Below, piece by piece: positions 6,733 through 12,590 of a DNA stretch of 12,602 nucleotides. Each line of letters opens with the position of its first letter. Position 1 is the first letter of the stretch. A program made the position numbers and the translations under genes. Origin of the DNA: Actinomycetota bacterium (GTDB taxonomy: Bacteria; Actinomycetota; Acidimicrobiia; IMCC26256; BP-133); assembly GCA_030838815.1 (NCBI GenBank), contig JAUZEX010000786.1, positions 1 to 12,602 on the forward strand, written 5' to 3'. The notes under the pieces were generated by a model. That model saw nothing but the letters and a program-made list of their open reading frames with translations. It was not told where the DNA came from and did not search any database.

Positions 6733-7917
6733 ATGGCGCAGGTTTCCAAGAAGAGCCTCAAACAGCTCTACACCGACGTCGAGTACACCCCCACGCTGGA
6801 GGAGTGGAACTGGCTCATCGACCGGATCGGCCGGGCCTACAAGGCCGAGCTCAGCCGCCGGACGATGTTCGAGTCGGAGCTGTTCCCGCTCAACAGCTAC
6901 ATCACCATGGGGCACCTGGAGGACTACCTCCAGCTGCCCCACCGCATCCGGGCCATCAGCGCCCGGAAGTCGCCCGAAGACATCGTCCACAGCCGGCTCC
7001 ACATCGGCTCCAAGATCAACTTCATTTCCCTGGCCGCGCTGCTCCTCCACTATCTGGCCGGGCGGGAGCTGTTCATCGAGCTCGGTGACATCGACGAGAG
7101 CTCGGACCTCGACGACCACCTCGTCGTCCTCGACTTCTGGCGCCGGGCGACGATCGCGCTGCGCTGTGACAACGTCCTCACCAACATGGACGGGAGCCCG
7201 GCCGACAGCGCCCGGGTGATCGACGGACCGACCGTGGCCCGGGTCACCAACGACCTGATCCCGATCGATTCCGGGGTGCTGTCGACCGTCCGCCAGCTCA
7301 GTGCCCAGCTCATGGCCTACTGCTTCCTGGAGAACTGCGACTCCCGGATGGCGGTGTGTGACACGGGCCCCTACCCGTTGCCGGACGGGCAGTTCCTCTG
7401 CCTCCGGGAGCTGTGCACCGACACCGGTGACTTCGAGTGGACCGAGGGGATCCGCCAGATGATCCCCCACCACAACTTCGTCATCGCCTACTGCTTCGGC
7501 GACGACGTCCGCATGGAGAACAACGTCTGGGGCACGGCCTGGTTCACCCCTCACGACTACCTGAAGCACCTGGTGAAGGTGCGGGTCTACATCACCGATA
7601 CCGGATCGCTGCAGCCGTTGACCGTGGCCGAGATGCGGCCGCTGACGGCCGCCGTGCGGAGAGCGCACAAGGAGCTCTACGTCCGCTACGCCCAGATGTC
7701 GCGCAAGGAGCGGGCCATCTGTGCCACCGAGATGTACGCCTGGAAGCTCAAGAGCTGGGCCCGGGCCGCCGGCGTCTTCGACGACATCGGCTGGGAGCTC
7801 TCCCCCCGGGTCCTCCATATGTACGACCGCCTGCTCGACAACGACTACGCCCTCAAGCTCCTGGGCGACGTGTTCGTCCCGCCCGACCGGGACAGCGTCT
7901 TCCGGTCGCTGGAGTAG
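6733..7917 (+). CDS. Large partner protein 4 of the swivel-domain pairs (unknown family)
   Basis: A 394-residue protein of unrecognised family, collinear with and very similar to the product of 3914-5116. Conserved blocks by residue: LEEWNWLIDRIGRAYKAEL (22-40), FESELFPLNSYI (46-57), HLEDYL (61-66), HYLAGRELFIELGDID (106-121), DFWRRATIALR (134-144), NCDSRMAVCDTGPYPL (201-216), WTEGI (236-240), PHHNF (245-249), NNVWGTAWF (263-271), AHKELY (311-316), ATEMYAWKLKSWA (331-343) and AGVFDDIGWELS (346-357). Predominantly helical-looking N- and C-terminal parts flank a middle with more beta character. No Walker A, ATP-grasp, membrane or secretion signal is visible. ATG 6733 follows AGAGGAG at very short spacing. 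It pairs with the swivel protein just upstream; a role as acceptor or substrate-binding subunit is inference. Confidence 0.9.
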   Translation: MAQVSKKSLKQLYTDVEYTPTLEEWNWLIDRIGRAYKAELSRRTMFESELFPLNSYITMGHLEDYLQLPHRIRAISARKSPEDIVHSRLHIGSKINFISLAALLLHYLAGRELFIELGDIDESSDLDDHLVVLDFWRRATIALRCDNVLTNMDGSPADSARVIDGPTVARVTNDLIPIDSGVLSTVRQLSAQLMAYCFLENCDSRMAVCDTGPYPLPDGQFLCLRELCTDTGDFEWTEGIRQMIPHHNFVIAYCFGDDVRMENNVWGTAWFTPHDYLKHLVKVRVYITDTGSLQPLTVAEMRPLTAAVRRAHKELYVRYAQMSRKERAICATEMYAWKLKSWARAAGVFDDIGWELSPRVLHMYDRLLDNDYALKLLGDVFVPPDRDSVFRSLE

Positions 7918-7952
7918 CTCAGACCCCTCTGCTTCGGCCCGGGTCCCGAGCA

Positions 7953-7998
7953 CGCCGGAGGGCCGGAAGGGAACCGTTCGGGGCAAACCTCTCCGGCG
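7953..7998 (+). repeat. Perfect 8-bp inverted repeat in the leader of the alpha/beta-barrel gene
   Basis: CGCCGGAG (7953-7960) and CTCCGGCG (7991-7998) are exact reverse complements with 30 bases between them. A nested possible stem is ACCTC (7987-7991) with GAGGT (8002-8006). No T run follows, so it is not an intrinsic terminator of the upstream operon. It may be a structured leader for the gene at 8096. Confidence 0.35.
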
Positions 7999-8095
7999 CC
8001 CGAGGTGGCGACTGTGCCGGATGGATACCGTGCCCGGCAGGACCCGCCGGACGAGCGTCGGGCGGGTGGCAGGTCGACTTCAGGAGGAGACGGCG

Positions 8096-8698
8096 ATGTT
8101 CATCCAGGTGATCACAGGCCAGGCGATCGACCGCGAGGGCCTTTTGCGCCTCGGCGACCGGTGGAACGACGAGCTCCGTCCGGGGGCCACCGGCTTTCTC
8201 GGCAGCGCCGCCGGTGTGACCGACGACGGACGGTTCATCGCCGTCGTGCGCTTCGAGTCGGAGGCCGCGGCCCGCCGCAACAGCGAGCGCAGCGAACAGG
8301 GCGCGTGGTGGGCGGAGACCGAGAAGTGCCTCGATGGGGTGGCCTTCGCCGAGAGCGCGGAGATCATCACCATGCTGGGCGGGGCGGTCAAGGAGGCCGG
8401 GTTCGTTCAGGTGATGCGGGGCCGGATCACCGATCCGCAGCGCATGGCCGGCGTCCGGGAGCGCATGGGCGAGATGGAGGCGGCCCTTCGCCGTCACCGG
8501 CCCGACGTTCTCGGTGACGTCATCGCCGTGCACGCCGACGGCTCCTACACCGACACCGTGTACTTCCAATCGGAGGCTGCGGCCCGCCAGGGCGAGAGGG
8601 GGGACATGCCCGAAGACGTCGGCGCGCTGTTCAACGACCTCATGTCGGCGATCACCGTGGACGAGTACCTCGACCTGAAAGATCCCTCGCTGACCTGA
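8096..8698 (+). CDS. Tandem dimeric alpha/beta-barrel (antibiotic biosynthesis monooxygenase-like) protein
   Basis: A 200-residue cytoplasmic protein built from two repeats of a ferredoxin-like fold. FIQVITGQAID (2-12) in the first half is echoed by FVQVMRGRITD (103-113) in the second, and VVRFESEAAARRN (50-62) by TVYFQSEAAARQG (154-166). This two-repeat arrangement is common in actinobacterial proteins annotated as hypothetical or ABM-like; most have no demonstrated activity, and I see no cofactor motif that would decide between enzyme and ligand-binding protein. The start at ATG 8096 has a strong AGGAGGAG ribosome binding site six bases upstream. It is a single gene: a 178-base gap separates it from the large protein upstream and a strong terminator follows 17 bases after its stop. 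Confidence 0.8.
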   Translation: MFIQVITGQAIDREGLLRLGDRWNDELRPGATGFLGSAAGVTDDGRFIAVVRFESEAAARRNSERSEQGAWWAETEKCLDGVAFAESAEIITMLGGAVKEAGFVQVMRGRITDPQRMAGVRERMGEMEAALRRHRPDVLGDVIAVHADGSYTDTVYFQSEAAARQGERGDMPEDVGALFNDLMSAITVDEYLDLKDPSLT

Positions 8699-8715
8699 GC
8701 TGCGGCCCGCGCCAG

Positions 8716-8750
8716 CGGCCCTTGTCCCCCGCCGGGACAAGGGCCGTTTT
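8716..8750 (+). terminator. Intrinsic terminator after the alpha/beta-barrel gene
   Basis: CGGCCCTTGTCCC (8716-8728) pairs perfectly with GGGACAAGGGCCG (8734-8746) to give a 13-bp stem with a 5-base loop, followed at once by TTTT (8747-8750). It begins 17 bases after the stop of the rightward gene and ends just before the stop of the convergent gene. There is no T run on the minus-strand side, so it serves the plus strand. Confidence 0.9.
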
Positions 8751-8754
8751 GCGC

Positions 8755-9300
8755 TCAGACCTGTCGACCCGTGAAGGCCACGAGCTGGACGAGGGGCGAA
8801 GCGCCGGCAGGGGCGTCGACCGGGGCGGCAAACGTGTCACCGTCCCGCATCGCTTCGGAGATGGCCTGTCGAGCGAACGCGTCGACCTCGGCCACGACCG
8901 CCGCCGGCGGTTCGTAGGGTTGGCCGGTGGCGGTGGCGATGTCCCATCCGTGGACGAGACCATCCAGGGCGACGAAGCGGGCGAAGACCTCGCCCGGTAC
9001 TTCACCGAGCGGCGAGGCGATGGTCCGTTCCAGCGCGCCGGGCGAGTGGACACCCTGTCGCAGATCGGCCATCGCCGTCGGGAAGACGGCGACCAGATCG
9101 GTTTCCCCGGTGCGGTCGACCGGCGCCGCGCCCCGGAAGGCGCCGGCGAACATGGTGGCCCCGCCGATCATGTGCTCGAGGATGTCGCGGACGGCGAACT
9201 TGGAGCACGCCGTCGGCGCGTCGAGCTGGGCGTCGCTGAGCGAGCCGGTCAGCTGGTTTAGCATCGGGAGGATCTCGTCGAGCTGCGTGCGGGGGTCCAT
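8755..9300 (-). CDS. DinB-like / TIGR03086-type metal-binding protein (maleylpyruvate isomerase N-terminal superfamily)
   Basis: A 181-residue four-helix-bundle protein of the DinB/MDMPI superfamily. It has the typical opening (MDPRTQLDEI...), a first-helix metal-ligand-type His in RDILEHMIGG (His43) and the family signature LDGLVHGWDIATATGQP (112-128, His117). Characterised relatives use a divalent metal and mycothiol, but most TIGR03086 proteins have no assigned reaction. ATG 9300 is chosen because the family normally begins here and a GAGGAG site lies just upstream. The frame stays open further upstream: an ATG at 9429 would add 43 residues, without a clear ribosome binding site. It converges with the alpha/beta-barrel gene and is divergent from the cupin gene. 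Confidence 0.85.
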   Translation of the reverse strand: MDPRTQLDEILPMLNQLTGSLSDAQLDAPTACSKFAVRDILEHMIGGATMFAGAFRGAAPVDRTGETDLVAVFPTAMADLRQGVHSPGALERTIASPLGEVPGEVFARFVALDGLVHGWDIATATGQPYEPPAAVVAEVDAFARQAISEAMRDGDTFAAPVDAPAGASPLVQLVAFTGRQV

Positions 9301-9627
9301 GAAGGCTCCTCGTGTTGGGGCCGCCAACCGGTCCGAGGCCAGCACGGCCGCTTCGCGGTCCCGGCCTTGCTGGATGAGCCGGGTCAGCTCTTCGTCCAAC
9401 ATCGGGTCGGGTTGGCGTCCGTCGGACATGCCGAAATCTTCGGTCAAGTCACCTGGCGGGCGCATCGGTCGCCTGCACCAACTCCGTCGACCGCCCGATG
9501 GTGTGTTTGACCCATCGGCCTCGCCAGCCGGGTGGTGTGAAGGCCCGATGCGGCGCGGGACGACTTCACCGACGATGAGCAGGCCGGGATCCGCCCGGCG
9601 CACTCCGTACCGAACGGAAGGACCGCC
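9301..9627. other. 327-base divergent intergenic region with repeated CCGATGG/CCATCGG motifs
   Basis: No convincing gene lies here. It should hold the promoters of the DinB-like gene (minus) and the cupin gene (plus), though I find no clear -35/-10 pair. It contains CATCGG at 9463-9468 and 9513-9518 and its complement CCGATG at 9495-9500 and 9545-9550. The inner pair extends to CCGATGG-N10-CCATCGG (9495-9518) and has a TTGACC (9507-9512) in its spacer. Confidence 0.5.
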
Positions 9628-9999
9628 ATGCGCACGCCCATCGACGGCCTGCCCATCGAACTCAAGGTCGACGGCATCGAGACCCGGGCCGTCCAGTCCG
9701 GTGACGTGCTCCTCCGCCACGTCCAGCTTCCTCCGGGGGTTGACTTCACCCCGTTGTTCAAGGGCCTCCCCGACGACCTCTGCCAGTGCCCGCACTGGGG
9801 TTACGTGCTGGCCGGCTCGATCCGACTGCGCTACGCCGACGGCACGGAGGAGCTGAGCTCCGCCGGGGACGTCTACTACTGGCCCGGCGGGCACACCGGC
9901 TGGACCGACGAGGGTGTGACGTTCCTGGAGTGGAGCCCTACGGCGGAGATCCAGCCCGTGCTGGAGCACCTTGCGGCCCAGATGTCCGCCTCCGGATAG
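9628..9999 (+). CDS. Small cupin-domain protein
   Basis: A 123-residue single-domain cupin. CPHWGYVLAGSIRLRYADG (54-72) is the first cupin motif, with His56 as a likely metal ligand, and AGDVYYWPGGHTGWTD (79-94) is the second, with His89; a possible acidic ligand is Glu101. The C-terminus is a short amphipathic helix. Small cupins bind metals or small ligands and range from enzymes to sensors, so no reaction is assigned. ATG 9628 has GGAAGGA seven or so bases upstream. The LuxR-type gene starts 45 bases after its stop, so the two may be cotranscribed and the cupin could provide ligand sensing for that regulator, but that is inference. Confidence 0.85.
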   Translation: MRTPIDGLPIELKVDGIETRAVQSGDVLLRHVQLPPGVDFTPLFKGLPDDLCQCPHWGYVLAGSIRLRYADGTEELSSAGDVYYWPGGHTGWTDEGVTFLEWSPTAEIQPVLEHLAAQMSASG

Positions 10000-10044
10000 T
10001 CCTCCGGAAGTCGGCGCGGGCGATTGTGTGGGAGCCTGACCGGA

Positions 10045-11679
10045 GTGGATCGGCTCACCGAGGCCCGGGATGCCCGGGCTCGCCAGGACTGGCAGGGCTG
10101 CGTCGACGCCGTCGTGGGCGCCGGTCCGGAGCTGAGTGATCCGATCGTCGAGGCCGAACGGCTCGATCTCCTGGCTGACGCGGCGTGGTGGCTCGGCCGC
10201 CTCGACGACTGCGTCGACAGTCGGGAGCGGGCCTACGCCCTCTACGACGAGTCGGGCGCCACCCGGAACGCGGGCCAGTGCGCGGTGTGGCTCTACGAGC
10301 ACCATTGCTTCCGGGCCAGCCCGGCCATCGCACTGGCGTGGCTGCGCCGGGCGCGACGAGCGCTCGACGGTGACGACGACTGCGTCGAGTTCGGGGCGCT
10401 GCTCCTGCGGGAAGCGGAGGTGGCGGACGGCGGCGGCGACCTGGTTGCTGCCGCCGATCTCGCCCAACGAGGCCTGGCGCTCGGTCGCCGATTGCGGTCC
10501 GCCGACCTGGAGGCCGAGGCCCTCCAGACCCTCGGGCGCGTCCTGATCGACGAGGGCCGGCCGGCCGAGGGGCTGGCGCTGCTCGATGAGGCGATGCTCT
10601 TCGCCCTCGGCGGCCGCCTCTCCCCGTACGCCACCGGCAAGGTGTATTGCAGTCTGATCAGCGCCTGCGAGCAGCTGAGCGACTTCGGCCGGGCGGCCGA
10701 GTGGATCGGAGCGACCGCCCGGTGGGCGGAACGGCATCCCTTCGCCGTCTTTCCCGGCCTGTGCCGCGTTCATCATGCGACCACGCTGCAATGGCGCGGG
10801 GAGTGGGCCGAAGCCGAGCGTGAGGCCGCCCGGGCCTGTGACGAGCTGGCCGGCATCAATCTCCCCAACGCCGCCGCGGCCTGGGCCGAGATCGGCGACA
10901 TCCGCCGCCGCCTCGGCGACCTCGACGTCGCCGACGACGCCTTCGTTCGGGCGGAACGGCTTTGCGGCCAACCTCGACCCGGACTCGCTCTCCTCCGGCT
11001 GGCGCAGGGCCGCACCGACACCGCCACCTCGATCATCACCAACGCGCTCGAGCAGGCGGGCTGGAACCGGCTGGCCCGGGCCCGGCTGCTGCCCGCGCTG
11101 GCCCAGATCGCCATCGCCGCCGGCGACCCCGTCGCGGCCGTCACCGCCGTCGACGAGCTGGAGACGATCGCCGCCGCCTTCAGCAGCGCCGGGCTCCACG
11201 CCGCCGCCGCCACCGCCCGGGGTCGCGTGCAGCTCGCCGGACACGACCCTGCCGCCTGCGCCACCCTCCGCCTCGCCGTCGGGCGCTGGACCGACCTCGG
11301 CGTCCCGTACGAGATCGCCACCGCCTGCACCCTGCTCGGCCAGGCCTGCCGTGACACAGGTGACGGGACCGGCGCCGTCTCCGCTTTCGACACCGCCCGC
11401 CGGCTCTTCGACGACCTCGGCGTAGCCCTCGAAGCCCGCGCTGCTCCGGCTCTTCCGGGCCGCTCGCCGCGGCCCGGGGGCCTCACTGCACGCGAAGCCG
11501 AGGTCCTCCGACTCGTCGCGGCCGGTCACACCAACAAGGAAGTGGCCGGAGCGCTCTTCCTCAGCGACAAGACCGTCGCCCGCCACCTCTCCAACATCTT
11601 CACCAAGGCCGGTGTGTCCACCCGGTCCGCCGCCACGGCCTTCGCCTTTCAGCACGACATGATCCAACAGAACGGGTGA
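10045..11679 (+). CDS. LuxR-family transcriptional regulator with TPR-like N-terminal region
   Basis: A 544-residue regulator. The C-terminal 65 residues (480-544) are a LuxR/GerE helix-turn-helix: LTAREAEVLRLVAAG, then HTNKEVAGALFLSDKTVARH (recognition helix around SDKTVARHLSNIF). The rest is Ala/Leu/Asp-rich helical repeats of TPR type (for example EAERLDLLADAAWWLGRLDD, DLEAEALQTLGRVLIDEGRP, AAWAEIGDIRRRLGDLDVAD). There is no receiver domain and no Walker A ATPase domain, unlike the NarL or LAL/MalT classes. This TPR-HTH form is common in Actinomycetota as one-component regulators that follow small local enzymes. GTG 10045 is preferred, with GGGAG 10 bases upstream and the N-terminus typical of the group; a TTG at 10024 would add seven residues. 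Target and signal are unknown; the adjacent cupin gene is a candidate partner. Confidence 0.9.
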   Translation: MDRLTEARDARARQDWQGCVDAVVGAGPELSDPIVEAERLDLLADAAWWLGRLDDCVDSRERAYALYDESGATRNAGQCAVWLYEHHCFRASPAIALAWLRRARRALDGDDDCVEFGALLLREAEVADGGGDLVAAADLAQRGLALGRRLRSADLEAEALQTLGRVLIDEGRPAEGLALLDEAMLFALGGRLSPYATGKVYCSLISACEQLSDFGRAAEWIGATARWAERHPFAVFPGLCRVHHATTLQWRGEWAEAEREAARACDELAGINLPNAAAAWAEIGDIRRRLGDLDVADDAFVRAERLCGQPRPGLALLRLAQGRTDTATSIITNALEQAGWNRLARARLLPALAQIAIAAGDPVAAVTAVDELETIAAAFSSAGLHAAAATARGRVQLAGHDPAACATLRLAVGRWTDLGVPYEIATACTLLGQACRDTGDGTGAVSAFDTARRLFDDLGVALEARAAPALPGRSPRPGGLTAREAEVLRLVAAGHTNKEVAGALFLSDKTVARHLSNIFTKAGVSTRSAATAFAFQHDMIQQNG

Positions 11680-11694
11680 TCAGCTTCACACCGA

Positions 11695-12093
11695 TCATGG
11701 CCTGACGTCGGAGACCGCCGGCGGAGACGCCGCGGCGGTCGCGGTCTTCGGCGGCGCGCCCGGCACCGAGGTGGTGCCCGTCGTCGTAGCGGTGCCCGCC
11801 CACGGCAACCGCGGACGGCTCACCGGGGTACGCAACTCCGGGGGCGGTACAGGGGAAGAGGTTCTGGCGATGCCAGTGAATCCCGGGCGGGCCGTGGTCA
11901 TGGTCGTCCCCGTACCCGGGACCCTCCGGTCACCGGCGACGACAGACTCACCGGAGATGTGAACATCGGACGCGCCGGGAGGGCTCCCCGTAGGCCCTTG
12001 GCCGGCATTCTGGTGGCCACCACAGCCGACGGCCACGACGGCCAGCAACAAGGCCGGCACCGAAATGAAGCGTACCCACGTGACCGATCGCAT
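11695..12093 (-). CDS. Small putative lipoprotein
   Basis: A 132-residue protein with a textbook lipoprotein signal: basic MRSVTWVR, hydrophobic FISVPALLLAVVAVG, then Cys24 in a lipobox (AVGC). It should be exported, lipidated on Cys24 and anchored outside the membrane. The mature part is low in complexity and rich in Thr, Pro, Ala and Gly, especially after residue 60, with no domain I recognise. ATG 12093 has AGGGAG seven bases upstream; the frame is open further upstream but that part lacks protein character. It converges with the LuxR-type gene, 15 bases from its stop. The repetitive C-terminal half may result from a frameshift or be a natural linker; gene confidence is moderate and rests mostly on the signal peptide and ribosome binding site. 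Confidence 0.55.
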   Translation of the reverse strand: MRSVTWVRFISVPALLLAVVAVGCGGHQNAGQGPTGSPPGASDVHISGESVVAGDRRVPGTGTTMTTARPGFTGIARTSSPVPPPELRTPVSRPRLPWAGTATTTGTTSVPGAPPKTATAAASPPAVSDVRP

Positions 12094-12111
12094 CTCTCGA
12101 CTCCCTGGGCT

Positions 12112-12126
12112 ATCCAACCGTTGGAT
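12112..12126. promoter_or_regulatory. 15-base palindrome upstream of the lipoprotein gene
   Basis: ATCCAAC-c-GTTGGAT is a perfect 7-base inverted repeat with a single central base. It ends 19 bases before the lipoprotein start codon, just upstream of the ribosome binding site, so it could be an operator or a hairpin close to the translation start. Confidence 0.45.
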
Positions 12127-12270
12127 GCACCACCAGGGTTCTGGAGCAGCGCCTCGTCGGAGACAAACCATACTCGGGTGCGGACGGACACTCCCCGCCG
12201 GCTGTGATTCACCGTTATCATCGGATGGGAAGGTTGATCGGGTGCCCGCCCGCTCCCGGCGACCGGACAC

Positions 12271-12299
12271 AGGCGTTGCTCGAGACCCCGGCAACGCCT
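12271..12299. repeat. Perfect 9-bp hairpin
   Basis: AGGCGTTGC and GCAACGCCT are exact reverse complements separated by 11 bases. Neither side is followed by a T run, so it is not an intrinsic terminator. It may belong to a structured RNA or be a binding site. Confidence 0.5.
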
Positions 12300-12359
12300 C
12301 CGACATCTGCTCCGGTAGTGCCGGGTGATGGTCGTCTCACCGTGTGGTTCCCCCTAGGT

Positions 12360-12473
12360 CCACCAGCACGCTCGTGTTAGCGTCCGAGCCGCAGTTGCGC
12401 TACTCCGGACCCAGGTGGCGTTTTTCTCCTTCCGGCCCCTTCAGAGCGGCCCGGGAAGGAGCGGCCGCTGAAG
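12360..12473 (+). ncRNA. Candidate structured RNA element upstream of the last gene
   Basis: Read on the plus strand, CCACC (12360-12364) can pair with GGTGG (12414-12418), enclosing CACG-CT-CGTG (12367-12376) and a stem GTCCG.AG / CT.CGGAC (12382-12410), followed by CG and TTTTT (12421-12425). Next, CTCCTTCCGG (12426-12435) can pair with CCGGGAAGGAG (12451-12461), while CTTCAG..CGGCC (12439-12451) can pair with GGCCGCTGAAG (12463-12473). The last two helices interlock, so they are either alternative states or a pseudoknot, as in riboswitch-type leaders. I do not recognise the class. Confidence 0.35.
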
Positions 12474-12590
12474 AACTCAGAACCGTCCCTTGCTGGACAT
12501 ACTGTACAAAAGGCCGGGGTTCCGCCCTCCAAATTGAGGGTAAAAGAGGGACGAGCGTCGACGGAGACGCCTTACCTTGGAAGGAACACC

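Larger units (their letters stand above)
12094..12590. other. 497-base intergenic region rich in inverted repeats, no convincing ORF
   Basis: This stretch separates the leftward lipoprotein gene from a rightward gene starting at 12591. It has no reading frame with protein-like composition. It contains a 15-base palindrome (12112-12126), a 9-bp perfect hairpin (12271-12299), a possible multi-helix element ending in TTTTT (12360-12425), two overlapping long helices (12426-12473), and two short hairpins, CCCTC/GAGGG (12525-12540) and GCGTC/GACGC just before the last gene. Both strands must carry promoters here, but none is clear. Confidence 0.6.

Noticed and set aside
1..7917. Assignment of the locus as phenylphosphate synthase or rifampin phosphotransferase
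   Set aside because: Both of those need an ATP-binding domain like that of PEP synthase, which is absent here, and the large proteins show no recognisable match to their other subunits or domains.
10024..10044. TTG start for the LuxR-type regulator seven codons upstream
   Set aside because: No ribosome binding site fits, and GTG 10045 gives the N-terminus usual for this TPR-LuxR group.
8755..11667. A 970-codon open frame on the minus strand spanning the cupin and LuxR genes
   Set aside because: Only its last ~181 codons resemble a protein family; the rest is the antisense of the LuxR and cupin genes.
12346..12354. GGGGGAACC on the minus strand, similar to the core of the ydaO (cyclic di-AMP) riboswitch
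   Set aside because: The other conserved part of that riboswitch (the GUCAGCUAAC-type segment) is not found downstream in the right order.
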